Assembly (NCBI GenBank): GCA_963833375.1
Contig: CAWHXR010000004.1
Location: 372,001 to 436,000 of the forward strand
DNA length: 64,000 nucleotides
Direction: 5' to 3'
DNA from: DASUPK01 sp963833375
Lineage (GTDB): Bacteria; Actinomycetota; Thermoleophilia; Solirubrobacterales; 70-9
Under the pieces are notes generated by a model, which made no database searches, was not told where the DNA came from, and saw nothing but the letters and a program-made list of their open reading frames with translations. Position numbers and translations under genes: made by a program. This document shows, piece after piece, positions 1 to 7,674 of the stretch (the stretch's first letter is position 1; each line of letters starts with the position of its first letter).

Positions 1-414
1 CTCGTCATCGGCACGCTCGGCTCAGCGATCGAGGGCGCCGCCGCCGAGTGGCGCGCCGCGGAGGAGCGCCGCCGTGCCGAGGAGGAGGAGCGCAAGCGCC
101 GCGAGGAGGAGGAGCGCCAGCGACGCGAGGCCGAGGAGAAGGCCAAGCAGGAGGCCGAGGAGAAGGCGCGCCAGGAAGCCGAGGAGAAGGCCCGCCAGGA
201 GGCCGAGGAGAAGGCCCGCGCCGAGGCGGAGAGGGAGGCGGCCGCCGAGGTCCCCCAGCCACAGCCGGAGGCGGACGCGAAGCCCCACGATGCGCAGGGG
301 TCCGAGGCCGAGGCAAACCGCGAGGCGGGCGTCGAGGTGCCGCAGCCCCAGCAGACGGAGGAGCCGGAGCCCACGCCAGAGCCGGCGCCGACCCAGAGCG
401 GGGGTGAGTCCTGA
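1..414 (+). CDS. rpsB: 30S ribosomal protein S2, C-terminal part (partial)
   Basis: The open frame enters from the left edge and ends at TGA 412-414. The first residues (LVIGTLGSAIEGAAAEW) fit the last helix of ribosomal protein S2. They are followed by an unusually long low-complexity tail: about 65 residues of Glu/Arg/Lys/Ala repeats with a recurring EEKARQEA unit, then a Pro/Glu-rich stretch. The tail is predicted to be a charged helix running into a disordered end, and is an extension beyond the S2 core. The stop overlaps the tsf ATG by one base (TGATG), so the two are translationally coupled. Identity rests mainly on the rpsB-tsf gene order, because only the C-terminus is visible. Confidence 0.8.
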   Translation, partial: LVIGTLGSAIEGAAAEWRAAEERRRAEEEERKRREEEERQRREAEEKAKQEAEEKARQEAEEKARQEAEEKARAEAEREAAAEVPQPQPEADAKPHDAQGSEAEANREAGVEVPQPQQTEEPEPTPEPAPTQSGGES

Positions 415-1019
415 TGGCGGTGACAGCGGCCGACGTGAAGGCGCTGCGCGAGCGCACCGGCGCCCCGATCATCGACGTCAAGAACGCACTGGAGGAGTCG
501 AACGGAGACGAGCAGAAGGCGATCGAGATCCTCCGCAAGAAGGGCGCTGCGTCGGCGGCCAAGCGAAGCGGCCGCGGCACCTCGGAGGGCCTGGTCGCCT
601 CCTACGTCCATGCCGACGGCCGCAAGGGTGCCCTGGTCGAGGTCCAGTGCGAGACCGACTTCGTCGCTCGGAACGAGGACTTCCAGGAGTTCGCGCGCCA
701 GGTCGCGATCCACGCCACCGCGATGAACCCCGAGCACGTCTCCTTCGAGGACATTCCGGAGGAGGACGTCTCCCGCGAGCGGGGCTTCCTCGAGGAGAAG
801 GCGAAGGCCGACGGCAAGCCGGACGACGTCGTCGAGAAGATCGTCGAGGGCCAGCTCCGCAAGTGGGCCTCCGAGCTCGTTCTCCTCGACCAGAAGCACT
901 TCAACGAGGAGCGCTACGAGGGCAAGACGATCGAGGACCTGAGGGCCGAGCTGGCGGCCAAGACCGGCGAGAACGTCCGGATCGCCCGCTTCTCGCGCTT
1001 CGAGCTGGGGCAGGAGTAG
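414..1019 (+). CDS. tsf: Translation elongation factor Ts
   Basis: EF-Ts is the guanine nucleotide exchange factor that recycles EF-Tu-GDP in the cytoplasm. At 201 residues it is the short form, like that of Thermus, rather than the ~280-residue E. coli form. The N-terminal UBA-like domain carries TGAPIIDVKNALE at residues 15-27. The second family signature, VEVQCETDFVARNEDF, lies at 75-90 and begins the dimerisation/EF-Tu core. The ATG overlaps the rpsB stop by one base. pyrH follows after six bases. Nothing is odd apart from the compact length. Confidence 0.97.
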   Translation: MAVTAADVKALRERTGAPIIDVKNALEESNGDEQKAIEILRKKGAASAAKRSGRGTSEGLVASYVHADGRKGALVEVQCETDFVARNEDFQEFARQVAIHATAMNPEHVSFEDIPEEDVSRERGFLEEKAKADGKPDDVVEKIVEGQLRKWASELVLLDQKHFNEERYEGKTIEDLRAELAAKTGENVRIARFSRFELGQE

Positions 1020-1025
1020 GGCTGC

Positions 1026-1781
1026 TTGGCCTCGGCTCCCTTCAACCGGATCCTGCTGAAGCTCTCCGGGGAGGCCCTGATGGGCGATCTGGACCAGGGC
1101 ACCGATCCGGCCCAGATAGAGCGCATCGCCAACCAGGTCCAGGAGGTGCGGGCCCGGGGCGTCGAGGTCGCGATCGTCGTCGGCGCCGGGAACATCTACC
1201 GCGGGCTCGAGGGCGCGGCCGAGGGCATGGACCGCGCCACCGCCGACTACATGGGCATGCTCGCGACCGTCCTCAACGCCCTGACGCTGCAGGACGCGCT
1301 CGAGAAGGTGGGCGTCGATACGCGCGTGCTCTCGGCGATGGCGGTCACCGAGGTCGCGGAGCCGTACATCCGCCGCCGCGCCATCCGCCACCTCGAGAAG
1401 GGCCGCGCCGTGATCTTCGCGGCCGGCACCGGCAACCCGTTCTTCACCACCGACACCGCAGCCGCGCTCAGGGCGCTCGAGATCCACGCCGAGGCGATCC
1501 TGATGGCCAAGAACGGCGTGGAGGGCGTCTACGACGCCGACCCGTCGCTCGACCCGAACGCCAGCTTCCTGCCGGAGATCAGCCACCGTCAGGCGATCGA
1601 GCGCAGCCTCCGGGTGATGGACTCGACCGCTCTCTCGCTCTGCATGGACAACGACTTGCCCATCTACGTCTTCAACGTGGCGGATGAGCGCAACATAGAT
1701 CGGATCGTCAGCGGAGAGAGGGTCGGCACCTTGGTGTCGTCAAAGCCCGCGACCGAGCCGGCCCCAGGGGTGCGCAGCTGA
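1026..1781 (+). CDS. pyrH: Uridylate kinase (UMP kinase)
   Basis: PyrH phosphorylates UMP to UDP with ATP, feeding CTP, UTP and UDP-sugar synthesis. It belongs to the amino-acid kinase fold and works as a hexamer. The 251-residue length is typical. Family motifs are LLKLSGEALMG near residues 10-20, VVGAGNIYRG at 51-60, the D-MGMLAT segment near 74-81, and the C-terminal YVFNVADERNI. The start is TTG, six bases after tsf. No ATG lies close to the conserved N-terminus. The TGA overlaps the ATG of frr by one base. It is part of the rpsB-tsf-pyrH-frr operon. Confidence 0.97.
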   Translation: MASAPFNRILLKLSGEALMGDLDQGTDPAQIERIANQVQEVRARGVEVAIVVGAGNIYRGLEGAAEGMDRATADYMGMLATVLNALTLQDALEKVGVDTRVLSAMAVTEVAEPYIRRRAIRHLEKGRAVIFAAGTGNPFFTTDTAAALRALEIHAEAILMAKNGVEGVYDADPSLDPNASFLPEISHRQAIERSLRVMDSTALSLCMDNDLPIYVFNVADERNIDRIVSGERVGTLVSSKPATEPAPGVRS

Positions 1782-2347
1782 TGATCGAGATGATCGATGA
1801 GCTACTCGCCGACGCCAAGGAGCGGATGCAGAAGTCCGTGGAGGCGACCCGCAACGAGCTCGCCACTGTCCGCACCGGCCGCGCCTCCCCGCACCTGCTC
1901 GACCGCCTCAGCATCGACTACTACGGCGCGCAGACCCCGCTCAAGCAGCTCGCGCAGGTGGCGGCGACCGACGCCCGGATGCTCACCGTCACTCCGTACG
2001 ACAAGTCCTCGATCTCGACGATCGAGAAGGCGGTGATGGAGTCCGACCTCGGGCTGACGCCGTCGAACGACGGGAACGTGATCCGCCTGCAGATCCCGGA
2101 GCTCACCGAGGAGCGCCGCAGGGAGCTCGTCAAGGTCGTTCACGGGGTCGCCGAGCAGGGCCGCGTGGCCGTGCGGAACGTCCGCCGCGACGTCATGCAC
2201 GACCTCCGGGAGCTGAAGAAGGAGGGCGAGGCCGGCTCAGACGAGGAGCACCACGGCGAGACCGAGCTGCAGAAGCACACCGACGCCGCGATCGGCGAGA
2301 TCGACTCTCTTCTCAAGGGCAAGGAGGAAGAGATCCTCGAGGTCTAG
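1781..2347 (+). CDS. frr: Ribosome recycling factor
   Basis: RRF works with EF-G to split post-termination ribosomes. Its 188 residues match the family (~185). The three-helix-bundle domain is recognisable: NELATVRTGRASPHLLDRL near residues 24-42, then the beta domain with LTVTPYDKSSISTIEKAV near 68-85. The C-terminal helix contains RNVRRDVMHDLRELKKEG. The ATG at 1781 overlaps the pyrH stop. A second in-frame ATG at 1790 would give MIDELLADAK, which is also plausible. Operon position is the conserved one. Confidence 0.97.
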   Translation: MIEMIDELLADAKERMQKSVEATRNELATVRTGRASPHLLDRLSIDYYGAQTPLKQLAQVAATDARMLTVTPYDKSSISTIEKAVMESDLGLTPSNDGNVIRLQIPELTEERRRELVKVVHGVAEQGRVAVRNVRRDVMHDLRELKKEGEAGSDEEHHGETELQKHTDAAIGEIDSLLKGKEEEILEV

Positions 2348-2371
2348 GCGGCCCTTGGTTCTCGCCGCCTG

Positions 2372-3034
2372 ATGCCAGCCGACTACGTCGCGATCATCAC
2401 CGACGGGAATGGGCGCTGGGCTCGACAGCGAGACCTGCCGGCGATCGAGGGACACCAGGCGGGCGCGGACGTGGTCAAGGAGCGGCTACGCGACGCCGCC
2501 GAGTTCGGCATCAAGGAGCTCACGGTCTACTCGTTCTCGACGGAGAACTGGACCAGGCCCAGCGGGGAGGTCGACAGCCTGATGGCGATGTTCGCCGATC
2601 GAATCGACCGCGAGACGCCCGAGCTGAACGAGGAGGGGGTGCGCATGCGCTTCATCGGGCGTCGGGAAGGGATCAGCGACGAGCTCACCCAGCGGATGGA
2701 CTGGGCGGAGGCTGAGACGTCCGACAACTCGCGCATCACGCTCTTCGTCGCCTTCAACTACGGCGGGCGTGCGGAGATCCTGGACGCCGCCGCGGCGTAC
2801 GAGGGGGGCGGGGAGGACGAGTTCCGAAAGCACCTCTACGCGCCGGAGATGCACGACCCGGATCTGCTCATCCGCACGAGCGGCGAGCAGCGGATCTCCA
2901 ACTACTTGCTCTGGCAGTGCGCGTACTCGGAGTTCGTTTTCCGAGACGAGCTCTGGCCCGACTTCACGCGCGAAGCCTTCGAGGCCTCGCTGGCCGAATA
3001 CGAGGAGCGCCAGAGGCGCTTCGGGGCGAGATAG
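2372..3034 (+). CDS. uppS: Undecaprenyl/polyprenyl diphosphate synthase (cis-prenyltransferase)
   Basis: This enzyme adds isopentenyl units in cis to farnesyl or a longer diphosphate to make the lipid carrier for cell-wall synthesis. It acts at the inner face of the membrane. At 220 residues it is shorter than the usual ~245. The catalytic Asp is kept in DGNGRW (residues 11-16), as are SFSTENW (54-60), FNYGGR and the RTSGEQRISNYLLWQ segment. The usual H-x-A-I-I-M-D start of the active site reads Y-V-A-I-I-T-D, so the His and Met are replaced. The start at 2372 has no in-frame ATG, GTG or TTG upstream before the frr stop, so the short N-terminus is real. cdsA follows two bases later. Confidence 0.93.
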   Translation: MPADYVAIITDGNGRWARQRDLPAIEGHQAGADVVKERLRDAAEFGIKELTVYSFSTENWTRPSGEVDSLMAMFADRIDRETPELNEEGVRMRFIGRREGISDELTQRMDWAEAETSDNSRITLFVAFNYGGRAEILDAAAAYEGGGEDEFRKHLYAPEMHDPDLLIRTSGEQRISNYLLWQCAYSEFVFRDELWPDFTREAFEASLAEYEERQRRFGAR

Positions 3035-3036
3035 CG

Positions 3037-4032
3037 ATGCTCGAGGACCTCGACCCGCCCTCGTTCCAGTTCGGCCGCGGCCGCGGCGAGCCGGATCCCG
3101 AGGAGTCGCACCGCCGCGAGGAGGACCCGTTCGAGGAGGAGTTCTTCGAGGAGGAGCCGCTCGGGCCCGGGATCTTCGTGACGCGGGCGGCCGACGAGGA
3201 GCCCAAGCCGAAGCGTCGGCTGAAGCTGATCCCGGAGATGTCTGAGACCACGGCACGCGTCGCGGTCGCCATTCCATGGGCGATCTTCGCGATCGCGATC
3301 GTGAGCGCCGGCGGCCTGGTCTTCACCCTCGCGATGGTCGTGCTGGCGATTCTGGGCGCGCGCGAGTTCTTCCGGATGGCCGAGCCCGAGCAACCGATCA
3401 TGCTGCCGGCGTACGCCGTCGCCGGGGGAATGGTGATCGCGGCCCACTACGGAACCGCCTTTCAGATCGTGCTCGTCTTCGCGGCGATCTTCCCGCTCGC
3501 CTTTGTCTTCGCGGCGGCCCGGCGCTCCCACGAGGCGATCACCGTCTCGATCGCACTCACCGTCCTCGGGGTCGCCTGGATGGGGATCGGGTTCTCTCAC
3601 GCCGTCCTGCTCCGCGACCTCCCCACGCACGGCGGGGCTCTGCTGATCGACGTCCTGGTCGCGACCTTTCTCGGCGACACGGCCGCGTACGCTGCCGGCA
3701 AGCTCTTCGGCTCCCGCAAGATCACCCCGCGGATCTCACCGAACAAGACGCTCGAGGGCGGCATCGGCGGCTTCCTCGGCGCGACCCTGGGCTTCTGGTT
3801 CGCCGGCCTCTACCAGGACTGGCTCCCCGGCGTGGACGCCCTGATCATCGGGATGTGCCTCGGGGTGATCGCGCCGATCGGCGACCTCTTCGCCTCGCTG
3901 ATCAAGCGGGACCTCGGCGTCAAGGACACCGGCCGCCTCTTCGGTCCCCACGGCGGGCTGATCGACCGGCTTGACGCGGTCATCTTCACGGTGGTCGCCG
4001 GCTACTACCTGAGCGTCGCCTTCGTCTATTGA
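3037..4032 (+). CDS. cdsA: Phosphatidate cytidylyltransferase
   Basis: CdsA makes CDP-diacylglycerol from phosphatidic acid and CTP, the branch point for phospholipids, in the cytoplasmic membrane. The 331-residue frame has an acidic cytosolic N-terminal extension of ~70 residues rich in Glu and Pro. About eight hydrophobic helices follow. The family signature is complete near the C-terminus: LIKRDLGVKDTGRLFG followed by PHGGLIDRLD. The ATG at 3037 sits two bases after the uppS stop. The frame is open further upstream inside uppS, but that would overlap by 120 bases. Repeat copy A follows directly. Confidence 0.95.
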   Translation: MLEDLDPPSFQFGRGRGEPDPEESHRREEDPFEEEFFEEEPLGPGIFVTRAADEEPKPKRRLKLIPEMSETTARVAVAIPWAIFAIAIVSAGGLVFTLAMVVLAILGAREFFRMAEPEQPIMLPAYAVAGGMVIAAHYGTAFQIVLVFAAIFPLAFVFAAARRSHEAITVSIALTVLGVAWMGIGFSHAVLLRDLPTHGGALLIDVLVATFLGDTAAYAAGKLFGSRKITPRISPNKTLEGGIGGFLGATLGFWFAGLYQDWLPGVDALIIGMCLGVIAPIGDLFASLIKRDLGVKDTGRLFGPHGGLIDRLDAVIFTVVAGYYLSVAFVY

Positions 4033-4039
4033 CATGAAT

Positions 4040-4076
4040 CGGGTCGCTCCTTGGCTTCGCCTGCGGAGCACCCTCA
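4040..4076 (+). repeat. Dispersed hairpin repeat, copy A
   Basis: First of six copies of a ~40-bp element in this window. Its core reads GGGTCGCTCC, a GGCTTCGCC loop, then GGAGCACCC, giving an imperfect stem with a small internal GGC-TTC-GCC hairpin. It lies eight bases after the cdsA stop, in the gap between cdsA and a convergent lipoprotein gene. It could also serve as a terminator, though there is no T-run. Confidence 0.75.
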
Positions 4077-4334
4077 CAGACGCGAAAACGACCTCCCGAG
4101 CCGGTCTAGAAGAAAGCAAGCTGCAGGAGTTCGGGGGTGAGATCACCAGCGCCGTTGCCGTTCATCGCCGCAGACGCGCTCTCAGGCTCCCTCACGGGAG
4201 CGAGTGGCCTGATCGGCGGCTCTTCTGCCACAGGCCAGGCACAGCACCCCACCCATCCGCGTCGCGCTCGACCTTCGCGACCGCTCATCGTTAACTGTCA
4301 TCTTTGCGCGGCGCGGGCCAGGGTGTAGTGGAAA
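4077..4334. other. Intergenic stretch without a supported gene
   Basis: About 260 bases between repeat A and the stop of the convergent lipoprotein gene. Short open frames exist on both strands. One on the minus strand ends with NGAGDLTPELLQLAFF at 4106-4165. None has a convincing ribosome site or recognisable motif. A fragment of a decayed gene is possible but not shown. Confidence 0.4.
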
Positions 4335-5915
4335 TCAGTCATCGATCCGGTAGATGTGGATTGCGTTCCCGTCCGCGAAGTTGTCTGTGAAGCTGCCGTT
4401 AGTGATCGGGATGGTCCGGTTCTCCCCCTCGACAGTCGCCACCGTGCCCGATGGCGCCGCGAAAGTCGCATCGTGGCCATTCCCGTCGCTTGAGTCCGCG
4501 AAGACGTAGTGGGTGCCGTTGTAGACCTTGGTCATCGTCCTGATCCCTGCCGAGGCGGTTCCCCAGGACGGATCGCTCGGGGAATTGAGGACGGGGGCAA
4601 GTTGCGTGATCTGAGCGTTTACCGAGGTCACCATCGAACGGATAGCCGCATAGCAGGGATCGCGAAGGATGTGCTCTGTCGTGCAGGGTCCGCCGAAGGA
4701 GTGGTTGAAGTAGACGATCCCGCGAGCGCCGGCGATCAGCGATTGCCAGACCGCAGCCCTTAGTTCAGGCGGGGTGATCGCGCGCGCTCCCTGCGCGGCG
4801 GTCTCCGTGAAGGGCCAGCCCAATTCGACCACCGCCCAAACCGGGCGAGAGCCGACCGGATTCTCCAAGGAACGGAGACGGTCGATGATCCAGGCATAGT
4901 TGGCTGCAACTCGCCCGTTGTTCGTGTTGATGACTCCTGGTGCCGTGTCGATGTTCGGGTCCGTGAAGAAATACTTGTCCGCGCCGAGCCAGGCCATCCC
5001 CGGCTCGTTCACGAACTGGGCGGCATCGGAATCCGACTCCCAGAACAGGACTCCCTTGCCGAAGTTGGCGATCTTCGCCCGGTCGTTCGGCAGTCCCGCA
5101 AGGATGTTGGCGAGCTCCTGAATGCCATTGCCCCCAGGAGGACCGTTGGTCATGTCGATTTCGTCCGCGCCGAACCAGGCGTTCGTCTCCGCTCCTGGCT
5201 GGGGATTGAACTGCGTCCTCTCGTGGGCCTGGACGATCGCGTGCATCCCGTTGGAGCCGACCAGCCCGAGGTCGGAGTTCGCGGTGAGAACGTCGTAGGT
5301 GTTCAATCCCGCTGCCTTGTCGAGATTGACGTCGCTCTGAGCGAGCACCGACTCAAGCCAAACGCTGATCGGGAAGAAGGAAGGATCGCTCGGCAGCGGG
5401 TTGGAGAACCGTGAGTAGTAGTCCGGGCCTCCGTCCACCGGAACGAGGTTCGACGGCGACTTGGTGTCGAAGGATTCGATTGGCTCGCCGGGACCATCCT
5501 GTCCCGGAAAGACGATGCCAGCCTTGCCGTCGGCATTCACGCAGAAGGGATAGTCACCGGGCTGGCTGCAGCCCTCAAACTGGTAGTGGGATCCCGGCTC
5601 GAGGCCACTCAGTTGGTATTGCGTGCCAACCTCGTTGTCCAATCCCCGGCATGGCGCCGAGGCGTGCGAGGACTCCTGCCAGGGTCCGGTGTCCTTGCGC
5701 CAGCGCCACCAGAAACTCACCGAGCCGTCGCCGGTCGGGCAGGCGACGTGCCCGTGCAACGTCGCCGAGTTGGTCGTGACGTTGGTCGCCGGGTCGGTCT
5801 GGCCCGAGCAGCCGGCCAAGAAGAAGAGCGCCGCCAAGCCGGCCACGACAAGAACTGCCAAAGAGCGCTTGATCTCATTCCTCCTCGCTTGACGAGAGCG
5901 ATGAGTATTACCCAA
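4335..5915 (-). CDS. Secreted lipoprotein with Fn3-like and TIM-barrel hydrolase-like domains
   Basis: A 526-residue exported protein. The N-terminus has a basic region, a hydrophobic stretch and the lipobox FLAGC at about residue 35, predicting a lipid-anchored extracytoplasmic protein. Residues ~38-135 look like a fibronectin-type or adhesion-like beta domain (TNVTTNSATLHGHV, then a GLEPGSHYQF-type strand). Residues ~165-460 read like a glycoside-hydrolase TIM barrel (NAWFGADEIDM, GMAWLGADKYFF, RPVWAVVELGW, GARGIVYFNHSFGG). The specific family and substrate are not recognised. The start is a TTG; an AGGAGG lies a little inside the frame and is not useful. Base composition looks less GC-rich than its neighbours, and the gene sits where cdsA-dxr is normally contiguous, so acquisition is plausible. 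Confidence 0.75.
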   Translation of the reverse strand: MGNTHRSRQARRNEIKRSLAVLVVAGLAALFFLAGCSGQTDPATNVTTNSATLHGHVACPTGDGSVSFWWRWRKDTGPWQESSHASAPCRGLDNEVGTQYQLSGLEPGSHYQFEGCSQPGDYPFCVNADGKAGIVFPGQDGPGEPIESFDTKSPSNLVPVDGGPDYYSRFSNPLPSDPSFFPISVWLESVLAQSDVNLDKAAGLNTYDVLTANSDLGLVGSNGMHAIVQAHERTQFNPQPGAETNAWFGADEIDMTNGPPGGNGIQELANILAGLPNDRAKIANFGKGVLFWESDSDAAQFVNEPGMAWLGADKYFFTDPNIDTAPGVINTNNGRVAANYAWIIDRLRSLENPVGSRPVWAVVELGWPFTETAAQGARAITPPELRAAVWQSLIAGARGIVYFNHSFGGPCTTEHILRDPCYAAIRSMVTSVNAQITQLAPVLNSPSDPSWGTASAGIRTMTKVYNGTHYVFADSSDGNGHDATFAAPSGTVATVEGENRTIPITNGSFTDNFADGNAIHIYRIDD

Positions 5916-6131
5916 CTTTGGCTAGATTCGTCCAAGCTGAGGGGGAAAAAGGAATGAAATTGAGGGAGCAGTCGCTGCAGCCCATTCGGGGGGCTGGTCG
6001 TGGCGATCAACGCCCACTCGCGGACCGATCCGGCACGTCTCACACGACACGGTACATTTGTAGTTTCTGCATCGAGGGTGGCTGGTCCTCGATCGATCGA
6101 ATGGCCGATTACCTGTCAGGGGTGATCCCGC

Positions 6132-6926
6132 TCAGAGCTTGCGGCGCGCCTTCACCGAGCAGACAGTGAGCTCCGCCGGGGCGCCGGGCGCCGCGAGCTC
6201 ACGAGACCGGCCGAATTTGAAGCGCCGCCCATCGAGCTGATCGCGGACCGATTCCGAGATCAGCACCTCGCCCGCTTCGGCGCCGTCCCCTACCCGGGCG
6301 GCGATGTTGACGTCGACGCCGAGGAAATCGCCCTTCACCTTTCGCGGCGTGCCTCGATGGACCCCCGCGCGCTGCTTCGGGCGATAGCCCTCGACCTCGA
6401 TCTTCGAGATCTCGCGCTGGGCCTCCAGCGCGGCCGAGACGGCCTGCTGTGCGTCGCCGAAGACCGCCATCGCTCCGTCGCCGAGGCGCTTGACGATCGC
6501 CCCCTTGTGGGCGGAGATGGACTTCTGCTCGGCGTCACCGACCTGACGCAGGACCTCGAGCGCCGCCTCGTCGCCCGCCTCGAGCGCCCAGTCCGAGAAC
6601 CCCACCAGGTCCGTGAACAGGATCGCGACGTCGGCGGTCCCGCGCCGGCGCCTCTGTGCCTCCGAGAGCGCCTGCCAGGCCTGGAGCGCGCCCTTGCCGA
6701 CCTCCCTGAGGGTGCTCGGGCCCTTCGGCTGGACCTCCTGCATCAGGCGCTGCATGGGCACGGGCATCTCCGAGGTCTCCGGCTCCCCACCGGGGATCAA
6801 GCCGCGCAGGAAGCGGGCGGTCGCGACGAGCTGCGGATTCGCGTCCGTGCGCCGGACGACTTCCCTGATGCTCTCCGGATGGTCCGGTGGATCCGGCTTG
6901 CTGTGCCTGGGCCTCCTCAGGGGCAT
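6132..6926 (-). CDS. Class III adenylate cyclase domain protein
   Basis: A predicted soluble nucleotide cyclase of 264 residues making cAMP from ATP. The catalytic domain holds the metal site FTDLVGFS, the KRLGDGAMAVF segment with the adenine-specifying Lys and the second metal Asp, and DVNIAARV with the transition-state Asn and Arg. The Asp just before VNIAAR is the other adenine-recognition residue, so ATP specificity is likely. The N-terminal ~110 residues have no transmembrane helix; they may be a regulatory or dimerising region. ATG 6926 is preferred because GAGGA lies about eight bases upstream. A TTG at 6974 would extend it. The gene stands alone between a lipoprotein gene and a divergent secreted-protein gene. 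Confidence 0.88.
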   Translation of the reverse strand: MPLRRPRHSKPDPPDHPESIREVVRRTDANPQLVATARFLRGLIPGGEPETSEMPVPMQRLMQEVQPKGPSTLREVGKGALQAWQALSEAQRRRRGTADVAILFTDLVGFSDWALEAGDEAALEVLRQVGDAEQKSISAHKGAIVKRLGDGAMAVFGDAQQAVSAALEAQREISKIEVEGYRPKQRAGVHRGTPRKVKGDFLGVDVNIAARVGDGAEAGEVLISESVRDQLDGRRFKFGRSRELAAPGAPAELTVCSVKARRKL

Positions 6927-7015
6927 GAATGCATCCTCGCAAGGCCGCAACTTCCTCGCCTCATGCTGTTTCAAGCTGAACGCTCACGACGGAAGAATGA
7001 AGGGAGTGGTTCTGG

Positions 7016-7540
7016 ATGAAGAAGCTGTTCAAGCGCCGGCCGTCGGCCGGCACGATGATCGCCTTCATCGCGCTCTGCCTGGCACTTGGAGGGGGCGCGT
7101 ACGCGGCCAACAGCAAGAAGGTCGAATACAAAGGCCTGAGCAAGGATGCCCGCCTGAAGGTTCTGCCTGTCAGCAGCACCAACGCGAACACCAGCGACAC
7201 GCCGTGTGATCCGACCTCCACGACCACCTACACGGACTGCACACAGGTCTCCGTCGACGGTTCGACGGCGTTCCCGCGCCGCTATATGGTCGTCTTCGAC
7301 GGCGTCTTCAACGGGGGCGCCGCCAACGCGAGCGGCGAGTGCCGCCTGGAGCTGGACAACACGCCGATCAACGGCACGAAGACGAAGGTCCACTCCGCCG
7401 GAGGCGTGGACAGCGGCTTCGGGATCAACATCGTGACCACGCCGCAGGGAGGCACGCACACGATCTCCGTGGCCTGCAACGAGACCGCCGGGGACCTGAA
7501 GGTCCCGACGTACGAGCTGTCCGCGATCCAGGTTCGCTGA
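7016..7540 (+). CDS. Secreted protein with Thermoleophilia-type signal segment
   Basis: A 174-residue exported protein. The N-terminus has Lys/Arg followed by IAFIALCLALGGGAYA (residues 15-30), a signal segment style that recurs in secreted proteins of Solirubrobacter relatives. The mature part is Thr/Ser/Gly-rich with four Cys that could form disulfides, and contains beta-type repeats such as RYMVVFDGVFNGG. No catalytic motif is visible and the function is unknown. The ATG has a good GAAGGGAG ribosome site. A strong terminator follows at 7593. Confidence 0.8.
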   Translation: MKKLFKRRPSAGTMIAFIALCLALGGGAYAANSKKVEYKGLSKDARLKVLPVSSTNANTSDTPCDPTSTTTYTDCTQVSVDGSTAFPRRYMVVFDGVFNGGAANASGECRLELDNTPINGTKTKVHSAGGVDSGFGINIVTTPQGGTHTISVACNETAGDLKVPTYELSAIQVR

Positions 7541-7592
7541 CCACGAGTAGAGGCGAGGGCGCGCGATTGCGCGACCTGTTCGATGGTGGCGA

Positions 7593-7626
7593 GACGGGAG
7601 GCCTTCGGGCCTCCCGTCTTCGTTGC
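7593..7626 (+). terminator. Rho-independent terminator
   Basis: A perfect 11-bp stem (GACGGGAGGCC with GGCCTCCCGTC) closed by a TTCG tetraloop and followed by TTCGTT. It ends the secreted-protein transcript about 50 bases past its stop and insulates dxr. Confidence 0.9.
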
Positions 7627-7660
7627 ACGCCTCGCTTTACGGGGGGTTTCGGGGGACACC

Positions 7661-7666
7661 TACACT
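7661..7666 (+). promoter_or_regulatory. -10 box of dxr (near-leaderless)
   Basis: TACACT lies 14 bases before the dxr GTG and just after the terminator, so the transcript would begin at or within two bases of the start codon. There is no ribosome site. Confidence 0.5.
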
Positions 7667-7674
7667 GGGGCGCC

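Noticed and set aside
74..1687. A 537-codon plus-strand frame across rpsB, tsf and pyrH
   Set aside because: It is an off-frame shadow of three well-supported genes.
4106..4288. A 60-codon minus-strand ORF after cdsA
   Set aside because: No ribosome site, no -10 at the usual distance and no recognisable motif. Kept only as part of the unassigned stretch.
6071..6093. ATCGAGG/CCTCGAT hairpin as a terminator for the cyclase gene
   Set aside because: Only seven pairs with a nine-base loop and no T-run on the minus strand.
5918..6169. An 83-codon plus-strand ORF with AAGGAATG near its start region
   Set aside because: The translation is compositionally random, overlaps the cyclase gene end and shows no motif.
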